NCBI GenBank assembly: GCA_020881915.1 | Contig: JAJFPB010000009.1 | Location: 3,038,001 to 3,102,000, forward strand | From: Paramyrothecium sp. XJ0827 | Taxonomy: Eukaryota > Ascomycota > Sordariomycetes > Hypocreales > Stachybotryaceae | Direction of reading: 5' to 3' | DNA length: 64,000 nucleotides | In this document: positions 32,740 through 44,612 of the stretch, piece by piece | Layout of the letters: every line of letters starts with the position of its first letter | How positions within the stretch are numbered: position 1 is the first letter of the stretch | Notes under the pieces: model-generated | Database searches by the model: none | Seen by the model: the letters and a program-made list of their open reading frames with translations, nothing else | What the model was told of the DNA's origin: nothing | Program-made: the position numbers and the translations under genes

Positions 32740-34986
32740 CTAACGCTTACATATACCAAAGTCCTTTTGACATCCGCCACCGCAATAATCAGAGGACGAG
32801 CCACAAAAACCGCTGGATGAGCAGCAGTCTCCAAATAGGGAGTCCCTGCAATTGTAGCCGTTTGTGCCACCACAAACACCATTGGGACTGATCTTATCAC
32901 TGCCCTCGTTGCATTTGCCAAATTTAGGTTGACATCCGGAGCCGCAGTAATCCTTCGTAGAGCCACAAAAACCGCTCGAGGAGCAGCAGTCTCCAAATAG
33001 CGAGTTCTTGCAGTTGTAGCCGTCAGTACCGCCGCAAACGCCATTAGGGCTGACAATGTTGGTAGGCTCGGGCTTCTTTACAGTCGTTGTAGATGTATGA
33101 CTTGTTAAGCTGGTGTGTGGCGGCTCAGAGCCTCCGTCGCCAGGCTCTTCAGATTGCGTACGGTAGCAGTAATATGTACCAGGGACCAGAATAGAGCAGT
33201 TTTCCTCTACACTGGGGTTCCACTTAACGAATGTGGGCATGTCTAGTCTCAAGTTCCGTAGATGAGCTTTGCAGTCAAGGTTGGCTGGAAACCATGCTGT
33301 ACAGTCCGCTGTCTCGTTCGGGGCTCGTGGGCTTGGAGGTGTCCATATAGTCGGCTCGGGCTTGGCCAAGTCAACACAGTAAGAGGAACTTGGCTTAACC
33401 TTGCCTTCTCGGTCAACCCCCTGATTCCAACTTATGAACAAGTCCACATCGACGTCATAAAGCCAAGCTGCATCCGAAACCGATGGTAGGTGACTGTCAA
33501 CAGTATCGTTCCACCAATTGTAGTCCCAGCAATCAGGGCGTGTACCGTTGGCAATAGGCACGTTCTTTTGATTCTCCTTGTACTGCTCTAGCGGATCTTT
33601 GAAGGGTATTTGCTTATTCTCCTGTGGCTCGAAGTCGTATGAAACCCCAGGAGTCAGGTAGCCAGGATAGTCTCTGAGGCTACCGACAGGGCCAACGCAG
33701 TAGGACGTGTCAAGCCACAGGTTGGTGCAGTTAGTCCACACCATGGGGTTGAGGAAGATAAAGTCTTGAAGGGTGATTGAGTACTTGGTTTGTATCCTGG
33801 TACAGTCATCACCAGTCTTAACCTCGTGGTACAGGCTGCAGTTGGTGTTGGTGTTGGGTGCTATGTTTGCTGGGACGGGGAGCGCGGTCTCGCCACCGGT
33901 GTTGCCAGGCACTGCATAATTTCCCATAGGATTCGTCGTGCAGATGGTGGTGTTGACTTTGTCCTTCAGATTACTGCATGGGCCGTTAATGTCTGGGTTC
34001 CAAGCGCGCAGCTCAGCGAAGTTGATCTTGGCAGTGGAATGGATAGATTCGCAGCTGTCGCTATCCTTGACAACATAGACCTCGCACTGGTTTCTGATGC
34101 AGAGTGTGCCAGACTTGGGAAAGTCGTTGATGGAGTGATTTAGGCCATTGGCGGTAAGCAGGTCGTGGGTGCTAACTTTCTGGGACTTTGAAACATCCAG
34201 CGCTGTGTCACCCGACTTGATTGTATAGTTGGACTTGCAGTCAGGAACACCGGTAGGGCTGGCCATTGTGTCAGTATAAATCGTGCAATACAGAGTCATA
34301 AGATGGTTCCTACGATGCAATGACCAAGTTTTCTGCTGTTTTGCTAATTGAAGGACCCTTGTACGAGCAGCTGGAAGTCATCGATTCGTAGACTGACTTG
34401 GCTTCTTCGGGGTCTTGCGCAGCAGGCGAGGAAGCCTCAATGTATGGAAGCTTGAGGTAGCATTCATCGCATTCTGGCTTTTGTGCTTCGGCGGCACCAT
34501 TTTCGTACCACAAGTTGCAGTACTGGCCATCACTTTGGTTTTTATTAGTAAGAGGAAGTTCGAGTAAGTTCGACGCGGAACACTGTACCCTCTCTTGAGA
34601 CAGGCTATGTCATATGCCATCAGTGCCCACTCGTCCAAGAATGTTGGCTTGCGTTGAGCGCTATCATAAGGGTCCTCGTAAAGCACATCCTTGCAGTCAG
34701 ACTTGATCTTGTCGCGGTGGGACACCAAAGTTGACCGACATTCGGAAGTGCATAACCCATCAAGAGTCTCTTTGTCAAGGGATATCCATGGGTCGGCAAA
34801 GAGATCGCTGATGGTTGGGTGGCAAGTCACGTTGCCATTGAAAGCAGCAAGGCAGCCGTCGTCTGCTTTAGGCAAAACCGAGATGTCTGCAGTTGCAATG
34901 TTCCAAGACACTTTAGCAGTCACCAGCGGGGCGAGACGCAGAATGAGGCCGACGCGATCCAGGGGGGCGCAACGCAGCTTCTGCAT
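32740..34986 (-). CDS. Secreted LysM protein with two C-terminal CBM18 (hevein-like) domains
   Basis: The proposed exons on the minus strand are 34986..34589, 34532..34314 and 34258..32740, giving 711 residues; introns are 56 and 55 nt. The N-terminus (MQKLRCAPLDRVGLILRLAPLVTA) looks like a signal peptide, though upstream in-frame starts exist. A cysteine-containing N-terminal region of about 200 residues is followed by LysM-like units, such as YTIKSGDTALDVSKSQKV, VYVVKDSDSCESI and HEVKTGDDCTRI, and by further LysM-like cysteine-bounded blocks. The last 110 residues hold two near-identical hevein-type domains with CGGTDGYNC and FGDCCSSSGFCG. Both domain types bind chitin oligomers. Such proteins accompany subgroup C chitinases or hide chitin fragments from hosts. 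The neighbour transcribed away from it is exactly such a chitinase. Confidence 0.88.
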
Positions 34987-35955
34987 GACGATAGAAAGAG
35001 AGAGTAAACAGTTACTGAAACCAAGGGAGCGCGGTGGGTGAAGGAACCAAGAAGAAGAGTTCCTTGATTCAGTCTGGCTCACGAGTTCTTCTTGGACGGA
35101 CATACTCCGTCTGCATCGAGTGCTTATGGACATATAACACAAAGTTAAGCCCCTGGTCTAAATATAAATCCAGAGTAGGCACGATGATTTAATAAGCACC
35201 ATGCAACAAATAGAGACAAAGAAATCAGGGTTGCGGGCTAGTTTCTTGTGTAGCTTGTGCAAATCCTCGTCCGTGTAGTGCCAGGATGGTTGGGTTGTTG
35301 ATCATGCGCCCCCTGATCCGTCGCAAGGCCCCCAATAAATCTGGTGATCAGCAGGGAGATTGTTTACGACCCAACGTTTTAAATAGAAGTGGGATACGCC
35401 GTCGGATCCCGAATCAGCCTCAACGCGCACAACCATGTTGAAAGTCTTAGGGAAAGATCTTCGCCTCTGATAGAACGTGTGACTTGATTGGCTGTCAACT
35501 ACCATGTTTTACTAAAAAAAGGCGTCATACTTGAACCGGGGAAAATGGTAGTCAGCGCAGAAAAACCAAAGTCGGAGGCCTTGGGAGGGAAATTGATGCC
35601 TGGAGAAACGCACAGGAGTCGCATGATTCCTAATTATCTGAGTAATAATTGATGAGCGCTTAATAGCCGCATTCTCTTTATTTTCCAGCGATAACCGGAG
35701 AACTTGGTGGTCAGCGCAGAAAAGTCCCTGTTGGGGGCCTTGGGGTCTAGAGGCTCGGAGAAGAAACAGGGGTGGCACACAATCTACAGCGTAGCCCGAG
35801 GAAGGATTATGTACAATCTTTGACGAATCGTGACCGGAAATCCGAGATGGCTCACCCTCATAAGACGTTTTACGTCTTCCTCATCAGGTCCTTTATTGGA
35901 AATCTTTCCTTCACCTTTTCGTACAATGTTACGCTCATTTTCAACATCTAAAACT
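34987..35955. promoter_or_regulatory. Divergent region between LysM protein and chitinase, with an imperfect duplication
   Basis: These 969 bp separate the two start codons and probably hold both promoters. They contain a degenerate direct duplication (separate entry). A small open frame on the minus strand (35505..35302) ends HQIYWGPCDGSGGA. It starts with an ATG but matches nothing I recognise and may be a gene remnant. Confidence 0.5.
35534..35780. repeat. Imperfect direct repeat, two units of about 90 bp
   Basis: Unit one (about 35534-35630) and unit two (about 35691-35780) share AACCGG, GGTAGTCAGCGCAGAAAA versus GGTGGTCAGCGCAGAAAA, and GGCCTTGGG in the same order, about 157 bp apart. 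On the minus strand both translate to a similar peptide with FCADHQ or FCADYH, so the pair could be a decayed coding repeat. Confidence 0.65.
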
Positions 35956-38900
35956 ATGTTTTCATTTTATAACCGGCCTCAACACTGCTATTACTTTCGT
36001 TGTCTTTTTCTTATTTCTTCCTTTGTGGCAGCACTCCCAAAGAACTCTCAACCTGGCGGCCTTCGAGCTTCTTTTGTTGACCCTTATGGTGTTTCTCCGC
36101 GCTCAATCCTCGTCCACGACAAGCTAGTTCCACGTGAGATTGCCCGTCAAAAGTCATCACTAGCCACTTCAGGGGATTTTACCTGCGGACCTGGAAGACC
36201 ATGTTCTAACAAGGCATGCTGTGGCCGCGATGGATGGTGTGGGCAAGTATTTTCGCAAGCGGGAGAATGAGTTTTCAATGTTCTGACACTGAGCAGGTAC
36301 GCACCAGACTATTGTGGCGAGGGCTGCCTGTCCAACTGCGATGCCAAGGCAGAATGTGGCAAGTATGCTGAGCCCAAGGGTAAGACCTGTCCTTTGAACG
36401 TCTGCTGCAGCGAGCACGGCTTTTGTGGAACAACGTCTGAGTAGGTGGTTGTCATCAACAAACGCGGAAAACGCGTGGCCCGTACTCCTGTGTAGGATTA
36501 CTGACTTGCTTGGCTTCAGGTTTTGTGGCGATGGATGCCAGTCAAAGTGCAAGCAGCCCAAGCCGTCTGTCTCAACAACCAACACCCAGCAGAAGATTAT
36601 TGCGTACTGGGAATCATGGAACGAGAACAAGCCATGCGGGCATATGACCCCTGATGAGATCCCCGTCAAGGAGATCACCCATTTGATCTTTGCCTTTGCC
36701 TTCGTCACGCCAAAGGACTTTAGCGTGGTCAACATGCCCGAAGTCAAACCGGGATTGTTCAGAGAGATAGCTGAGCTGAAGAACAAGAATCCGAGCCTGA
36801 AGATCCAAATTGCGCTTGGCGGATGGACTCATAATGATCCTGGTCAGTGGCAGACCGTGTTCAGCGACCTGGTGTCATCTGAGGCCAACAGAGCCAAATT
36901 TATCAATCACTTGCTCGGATTTATCAAGCAGTATGGCTACGATGGTGTAGACTTTGACTGGGAGTATCCTGGTGCTGAAGACCGCGGCGGCAAGGACTCT
37001 GATGGCAAGAACTACACCAAACTTCTCAAGGAGCTGCAAGCTGAGATGCGCGCACGCGGCGAGGTCTATCTCGTGACTTATACTGCGCCAACCTCTTATT
37101 GGTACCTTCGGCACTTTGATCTGAAGGGTATGAATGCCTATATCGACTGGATCAATTTGATGTCGTATGACCTGCATGGTGTCTGGGATAGAGACAACCC
37201 CATCGGCAACCAGGTTCTGGCGCATACGAATTTGACCGAAATTGACCTCGCCCTGGATCTCGTAGGTTTTTCCCATCCATCATCCTGCAAAGTCACTTTC
37301 TAACACGGCAATAGTTCTGGCGAAACGATATTCCACCAGAAGACATTGTATTGGGCATCGGCTTCTACGGTCGCTCATTCAAACTGTCGAGTCCGAGCTG
37401 CACGAAACCAGGCTGCAAATTTTCGGATCCAGGGGATAAGGGTAAATGCACCGACACTGCAGGTATCCTTTCATACCAGGAGATCATGGACATTGTCGAC
37501 TCGACTGGCGTGAAGCCGCACTACGATAAAGAGGCTGCTGTCAAGTATCTCACCTATGGGCAAAATAACTGGATTTCTTTCGACGACAGCCAAACATTCA
37601 AGGATAAGATAGATTTTGCCAACAAACGAGGGCTCAACGGCTTGATGATGTGGGCCGTTGACCTGGACGATAGCCGAGGATCGGCTCTCTCAGCACTAAC
37701 GGGTAGGGGAAGCTACGGCTTTGAGAACAAAGCTAGCTTTAATGTGCGTTCGCTGAGTTGGTCCAAAGACCATTTCTTCAACTCGGATGACTCCTCTCAG
37801 TGCCGAGTAACAAAATGTGGAGACACGTGCAAGATTGGTGAAAGAGCCGTCGGCCGTGCCGGCACGGATTACGGCAAGAATCAGTGCGGTGGCGGTGCCA
37901 GCAAAGCCCGATACATATGCTGCCCAGCATGGACCAACTTGAACGAAAACAGATGCTACTGGGATGCTGGAACCGGCGCCGTCAGTACCGACTGTGCCGG
38001 GAAATGCAAAGCTGGGGATGTCAGGCTCTTCGGAGAACGTCGGGGCTGGCAAGGAGACCTGAAAGATGGCAAGTACGGCAGGACTTGTTTGCGCGGTCAC
38101 AAGTCCTTCTGCTGCAAATCTGGCAACAGAGACCAGTACATGGACATCTGCACCTGGACCAAGTGCGAGCGAGATCCGAAATGCCCAAGCGACAAGCCAC
38201 ACTCGCTAACTACGGACACGGGTGGCCCTCGGGGTGAAGGAGATCGGTGTAAGTTCTGGCAAGCAGGGGATTTCCCTATCCAGGAGCAACGCAGGCTCTG
38301 CTGTCCCAAGAAAGATAGCTTCACCAACTGCAAGTGGAGAACAGGTGGCTATTGCTCGGAGCAGTGCTCAAACGGTCAGCTTACACTCGATCTGGATCCC
38401 CAAGGCAGCGGGTTCGGCGGAGTGTGCCATAACGGTAAGTTACTGAAACATGGCCTTGGATCAAAATCATGGCTGACTCTAAGCAAACAGGCCGTCAAGC
38501 ATCTTTCTGCTGCGATCCACCGGCCGGTATCGACAAGTTATTCCTCCCTGTGGATTTGGACAAGATTTTCCCGCCCGAGCACCTTCCAGCGCCTGATAGC
38601 AATGTTCAATTTGAGCTTTTAACATTCGGAAAGAACTCAGCTAATGCAGAACCAAACAAGAGCGGCTTCGCCTTTTTCCTCATTGCTGGGTCTGATACAC
38701 TGGTCTCATCAATGTCCAAAAGGGATAATCCCGGCCTGCATTTTCTCGACTGCCCTGAAGATCTTCTTGAAACGGCCACAGAGAACAAGCAGACCGCCCG
38801 GATCATCTGCCTATCTGGGGAGGCGGAAGACTGCTTCGGGGTGAAGAAGAATGGCGTTGAGGGCACGATTGTGAAGATGCCACAAGAATGTGGCAACGGC

Positions 38901-41366
38901 ACGTACAGTCGCGCCATATCGCTGAGGCCGTCCAACAACCAAAAGGTGCCCATTGACATCTTCGACCACGGGGCAGTTTCGGCTGTGTACGACTTCACTT
39001 TTGACTATAATATGAAGCTGGTGCGACGGGACGCCGGGGAGGTCTCCATACGCATGGACTACTCGAATGTGCCTGGCTACTGGGATGCTGTAGTCCGTAG
39101 TAAAGGCCCCTCCGAGAAGAAGAGAATGGAGTCAGAGGTGAGACGCTTCTGGTCTTCGCAAGCCGGGAACTGGTTCGAGGAGTTCAAAAAGATTAACGTC
39201 GATACCACCGCGGCGGACGGCGATCTACCGGAGCAAGATCTCACCAAACTTCTGTACTATGGCGGCCAAGAATGTGGCCCCGACGACGAAGGACAGGGTG
39301 TGGCCATTGCCATTACGGGAGAGACCAACGTTCAGTTCTTCCAAGGCTTCTCCTTGGTGGCCACATGGGATCTTGCTGCTGGGGACGTCAACGTCCACCA
39401 GTCAGCTGGCTTCTTACAGGCTGCCGGCGACACACAGGCTTACTTCACCGTCGCTGGGATCGGCGAGATCCGCATGAACGGCATTTACTCGCATAAAGGC
39501 GGAAGACATTCGCTTGGAGGCCACTCTGTCTTTCACGGATGGGCCAGCTTCACCAGGTATACCGAACAAGAGGCGTACCTTGAAGCTGAGGGCGATGCAG
39601 ACAGCTATGTCCGTCTGAATGGATGGATGCAAGCCAAAGTCAAAGCGTGAGTACAAATATGATGATGCCCTCTCAAGTCTTTACTAAAGAAGTATTTGAT
39701 CAGAATCTGGGCCAACAAGTCCAAAGTATTTTTCCCCGCACCTGGCGGACCTGCCCAGCAGGATGACCCGATCGAAACTTCATTTGACGGTCATATGACT
39801 TCAATGTCCAAGCAATCTGAAGCCACAATCAAGATTACAAACGGCATTACATTCGGTTTTTACGCTACTCTCAAACTGGGTAACTCGGGTAAGGACAGGG
39901 TAGTCCAACTACCGGACATGGCGATCAAACAAATTGTCAGCACCGATTTCATCTTTCAAGATGACGGCAAGGAGATCTGCCTGAGCACAGAGACCAATCA
40001 TGAGGGCCTTGGGGTCATCGACCAGGGGAATGCAGCCAACTGGGACGACGACGACTATGAGGCCCTGTTGTACGGGCAATCAGTGTCTGGTGCGGACGGC
40101 ACAAAGTGCTGGCGTTCCTCAGAGACCAAGACCAATTCTAATGCGCTTTCCACCAAGAAGAAAGACAAACGACAGAACAATTCGTTTCCCAGCGACGGAG
40201 ACTACCGGGGCCTTGAGGGAATTCCAGACTTGAACTATCTCATCAACCAAGAGGTGGCCAAGCCAGACGCGACGAGTTGGAAGTGCGTTGGCGGCGGCTG
40301 CACCTTTTCCTGCTACGCAGACATAGATGGTACCGGAGACTGCTGCGCGTGCGTATGGCTGCCTCCGGACAACACCGTTCAAGGCACCCAACCGCCATTT
40401 GGACCGCTAGCAGTGTCCGGAACGAACATGGACAGCTCACTTGGCTCATCAGTATCTACTCGAGATCTTCCCTTGCTCGAGAGACTAGCAGCGGACATGT
40501 ATGCAACGAGCTCGGCAAGAGACTTGCACGCCCGAGCCGACAGAGACATCAGCAAAGCACGCAAGGATCTCCAGTTCTGGGCTTCTGGCTTCTTTATAGA
40601 TAACCCGAGCGAGACACACATCGTTCAGAGCGAGCAGTACCCTCAATACCCGAACTGGTACATGAACCCAACGGGTGCGGCCAACTGGGAGAGCGCTCCT
40701 AGCTATCAGGATGTCCCGAAATACTTTCACAACGAGTCGGATTCATGCACCTCTTTTGACATTGCCAAAGAAAGCTCATATGACGTGATGTATCCCTACC
40801 CTAAGAGGGACGGCAGAGGGTTGGTCTATAAAAGGGGTAAGGCTTACCACTCGCTGTACAACACGGAGCACATGTTTGAAGCCCAAACCATTGTGCGCTT
40901 CTTTGAGATCTGGCTCGACAAGCATGCTCTAACTAGGAGATCTGCCAGCTGGGTCGGCGAGTGGATCCTTCGGAGGACGGATACTGAGTGGGAAGACCAA
41001 TTTGGAGACCCTCAACCTTTCATTTTCCCAGTGATAGATGAGCTGGGCAGCATTGAGCAGCTACGCCGCCTGTCAATTTTCATGCAGCGTCCCAACGAGC
41101 ACAAGGGACGCCTCTTTGGTGATCGCAGGGCAATGGGGCCTGACAAGTTCGACAGCCTCAACAAGGGAGCCGAGCAGCTGCTTGCAGCACGCGAGATTGG
41201 TCTTATCTTTCCTTATATGAACCACGACGAGATCTGGCAGGGTTTCTGTCAGACATATAACAGTATTCTCCGTCTGATGACCAGGTTCGACACCTGGTAC
41301 ACGGCAGAGACAAGTGAAGCAAGCAACCTTGCAGACGAGTGGGTGGCCCAAATTCGTCCGGAGTGA
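35956..41366 (+). CDS. GH18 chitinase, subgroup C (killer-toxin-like), secreted
   Basis: Six exons are proposed: 35956..36242, 36297..36440, 36520..37261, 37315..38434, 38491..39646 and 39704..41366, giving about 1703 residues. A start at 35926 is also possible. The first residues form a signal peptide (CLFLISSFVAALP). Two hevein-type chitin-binding domains follow (CCGRDGWCG, CCSEHGFCG), then the GH18 barrel with GVDFDWEYPG, catalytic Glu near residue 292. After it come a cysteine-rich middle and a long C-terminal region as in subgroup C chitinases and the chitinase subunit of yeast killer toxins. The enzyme would cut chitin in fungal or arthropod cell walls. The first intron appears to use a GC..AG pair. 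The stop at 41366 may be premature, since another frame stays open to 41559 (see findings). Confidence 0.88.
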
Positions 41367-41559
41367 GCTCGACATGGTGGTTCGGAAGGCTAGGGCCAAC
41401 ATCAGAGAGATGGACGGCAGGCGGCACCGGTCGACGCCGATATACGATCGCCATTGGATCAGATTGATGTCAACAACTGGAGAAATGACCAAGGTGAAGC
41501 TGGAAAGGACTGACTACTGTACAAATTTACCCCCAACGACCGTGCCGCCCTGGGTTTAA

Positions 41560-41880
41560 GTAGGAAGTCTGCGAGACATGCACGATCTTTCATCCCTGTA
41601 GTAGGCCAGTTTGGATGAGGATTTGTTATTACCAAGAGAGTGAAAGTTGTATCAAGTTCTCAGAGGCCAGTTTGAATAAGACCAATGAGGTTCATTGGAT
41701 CTTACGTTGATACAATATCACGTGATAAAATGACATGTATTTATACCCCGCGAGGCACTCTCTCCTCTTCCTTTCTCTTTGCCTCTGTCCAACCCTTTTC
41801 AGCTGGCATCCCCGTCATCGCTCTCCATAAGCTTAGTCGGAGCGCATTTCAAGCCTTGCAGTATCTGCCCTCGCAGCGAC
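41560..41880. other. Intergenic region
   Basis: This region contains the chitinase 3' end and the promoter of the next gene, with a pyrimidine-rich stretch near 41760-41800. I see no other feature. Confidence 0.4.
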
Positions 41881-42956
41881 ATGGCACGAACAGCTTCGCC
41901 GACTCCCGAATTAAGGCCTCGGCTGCGGCCAGATGCCCGGCCAACTTCTGCTCTCATACCATCCAGTGAGGTGAAGGATGGCTATTCGTCTCTGGAAGCC
42001 CAATTTTCTATGGTGCCAATAGATTCGGAAACTATTATTATGGTTCCATATAGTTATTCTACAAACTGGGACCAAGAAGGCAGTTGTGATTGGGACCAGG
42101 GCCCTGCGGCATGGAGGTGTTGGAAAACCAATGCTTTATATGAGTTTTTAAAGGCAACTCATCCACGTGTAGCCCGGTAAGTTGTCTTGATGGATTTTCT
42201 TGAGCATACCAACAAGATGATTAACCATGTTGTAGATACAAAGGCGCTGATGCCTGGTTAGGGTTGCCTCTCTTCCAACGGCCATCTGGTCCGTCACTGG
42301 ATATCTTCCTTGATACTCATATCGATCTGCTACATATTACCGACGAGAATCGACCAAATGAACGTTTCTTGCCGCTTATGTACCAATGGATCTTACAACT
42401 ACTATCTGCCATCGACTTCCTCCATTCTCATAACATATGCATCGGCCACTTTGACCTACGTAACTGCTGGCTCTCAAGATCCCTTCAACTGAGCCTTGTT
42501 GGGTTCCCGTCCGCAACGTTCCATGACAAAGAGTATTTGGCACCTTTTCCAAGTAAGTCGGGGGAGTGGGATCCTTTCCATCCTCTGTACCAGACTGGGC
42601 GTCGTCAGCGCGTCCGCCCGTCCACCACTACTGATTTGGTGCTATTTGGAAGCTTTATATATGAGGTCATGACAAGACGACATCCAGGCGATGCCTCTGA
42701 TAACAATAGGGTTCTGCATGAGATGTATATGAGGGGGGAGTGGCCAATTATCGAAGACTCATACCTCGGTCATATAGCACAGAAGTGCTGGCGGAAAGAG
42801 TATCATGATGCTCAACAGGTAAGGACAGAAATTATTCAATATTTGAATAACCAGGGCTGGGAACTAAAGGATAATGACCTACTTGTTGGTCTTGATCCCA
42901 TGGCTCTCTTAGGTAATGATCTAAGAATTAGCTATCCTGCCCATGAAGAAAGATAA
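41881..42956 (+). CDS. Protein kinase-like protein, probable pseudokinase
   Basis: Two exons, 41881..42176 and 42236..42956, give 338 residues; the 59 nt intron has a GTAAGT donor, a GATTAAC branch and a GTAG acceptor. The C-terminal 230 residues follow a kinase C-lobe: LQLLSAIDFLHSHNICIGHF, the catalytic-loop-like DLRNCWL, then TTTDLVLFGSFIYEVMTRRHP for helix F and CWRKEYHDAQQV near the end. The DFG position reads VGF, and no glycine loop or VAIK lysine is evident in the first 100 residues. I infer a pseudokinase of the type abundant in filamentous fungi. No partner gene is apparent. Confidence 0.65.
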
Positions 42957-43761
42957 CTAGAGGAGGAAAAATCATAGGGTAAGTCTTCTTATTCAATAGC
43001 TAGCTTTAACTTCCTTTGCCTGAATTATTCAAACTGCCCCCAATATATTAGCCTTAGTAATAAACAAATCTATAGGAGATTTTAACTGCAGTAAGCTAGG
43101 GTATAAGTAGATTTTTTAATTACTATTCTTTATTTAAATTTAACCTTTATGAAAATTGCGGAGTGAGGCCGAAGAGCTTTCCGAACCAAACTTACATGAC
43201 GAGCCGATCAAGGCGCTCACAGAAAGCATTGCGAGCTGTTTGGTAGAAAGTGCGTCGACCCGGCAGGCAGTTGGCGTGCCTTTGTTGAACCGTGGTGAAA
43301 CGTGCTGGTACTTCTTGAAACGTCAACTTCACAAGCAGCGGCATCATCTCCTAGGCCTACGAAGCAGAAAGAGAATATGGAAAGACTGCATCGAGATCCT
43401 TGACAGCGTGGATAAATATCGCGAGGGCAAAATACTGCCTAGGAGCTAGCACCAATACACAAGTAGACAATTAAGCCAGTGTGGATAACAGGGATAAGAA
43501 GCGCAGAGCTTGGTCGACGGCGTTTATCGTAATTCAATCACCAGGCAGACGAGAATTAGGTTATTAGTTTCACATCATCATGCAATAGAAAATTCTTCGT
43601 CATCCCAAACTTGATGAATAGAGAACCGTGCTCCTCGGCGATTGAGTCGCTAGCTGTCCTCAACCATACAGCGTTATTCACTAATATCTAAGAGGTTGGT
43701 ATGATTTCCAAGCATAATGGCTACCTAAATTTGTCACTCAAGTCCACCGCCACGAACGTGG
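42957..43761. other. Intergenic region with an unassigned fragment
   Basis: The first 200 bp are strongly AT-rich. An open frame at 43156..43449 begins at a TTG and encodes about 97 residues containing KRQLHKQRHHLLGLRSRKR. I do not recognise it. It may be part of an old gene. Confidence 0.3.
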
Positions 43762-44612
43762 CTACGCAAAGTGCGTTTTCGGTCTCTTCAAGAGTTTGCC
43801 GTCCAGCGTGATGTCCACCTTCTCGTTATAGAAACAGACCAGATTTGCAATTGCCGCACTTTCATGAGTTGGTGTTCGGTAGTACCAGACGACGTTTTCA
43901 AGTTCTTTTTCGTTAACAACCACGTTGTAATACTCAGCAGTGCCTTTGTAAGGGCAATGGGTAACAAGATCGCTCTTGCGCAGCACGGAAAAGTCTACCG
44001 AGGTGAGCGGGAGGTAATATCTCGTCGGTAGACTGGTCTCCAGAAGATGCATCGAGGACATTGATTTGGCAACTGTATGACCAAGGATTCCGACTTCGAT
44101 TGGACGCTGGGAAGATAGTATTTCTATGCGTTTGAATGGATCCTTTGGGTGGACGTAAATGGGAGTATCCTCCTCTAACCACTGATCTATTGCCTCTTCC
44201 TGTAAGTATTATAAGATGGAAAAAATGAAGACTGCAGTGACCCCGCCGGTTGAGGCATGCACGTACCCATGCTGCTGAACTCCAGCCTCACCTTACCAGC
44301 AAGCGGTCCCAACTTGTCGTCTTTTGCAAAACGGAGAACTCGGTCAGTGATTGCTTCAGGTAGGCCGTCGCGTGAGTCAACGGTCAAGTTGACGATTGCA
44401 GCCAACTTCTGGCCTTCGTAGGATATTTGCTGCTTGTCTGTGACATTGCAATTCTTCAAGTCTTCAAACGCGACGTAATATTGAGGGTAAGCATCATGCT
44501 CCCACACAAAGACTGCGTCCGTAACATCCACGATAAAGGTGTGATTCTTGACCACCCGCACTCGTCGAGACGTGCTGAGCGTCTTCTTGGAGCCATTCTG
44601 GATCAAGTCCAT
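43762..44612 (-). CDS. DUF427 domain protein
   Basis: Two exons on the minus strand, 44612..44267 and 44195..43762, give 259 residues. The intron has a GTACGT donor and an AAG acceptor, the latter chosen to join FSSM to AIDQWLEEDTP. The N-terminal half has VRVVKNHTFIVDVTDAVFVWEHDAYPQYY and the C-terminal half has YKGTAEYYNVVV, VVWYYRTPTHESAAIANLVCFYNEKVD. These are the two copies of the DUF427 fold common in fungal proteins of this length. The biochemical role is unknown. The in-frame TTG at 44627 precedes the chosen ATG by five codons. Confidence 0.85.

Noticed and set aside
43156..43449. 97-codon open frame after the kinase-like gene
   Set aside because: It starts at TTG, lacks a recognisable motif and follows AT-rich DNA; mentioned only as an unassigned fragment.
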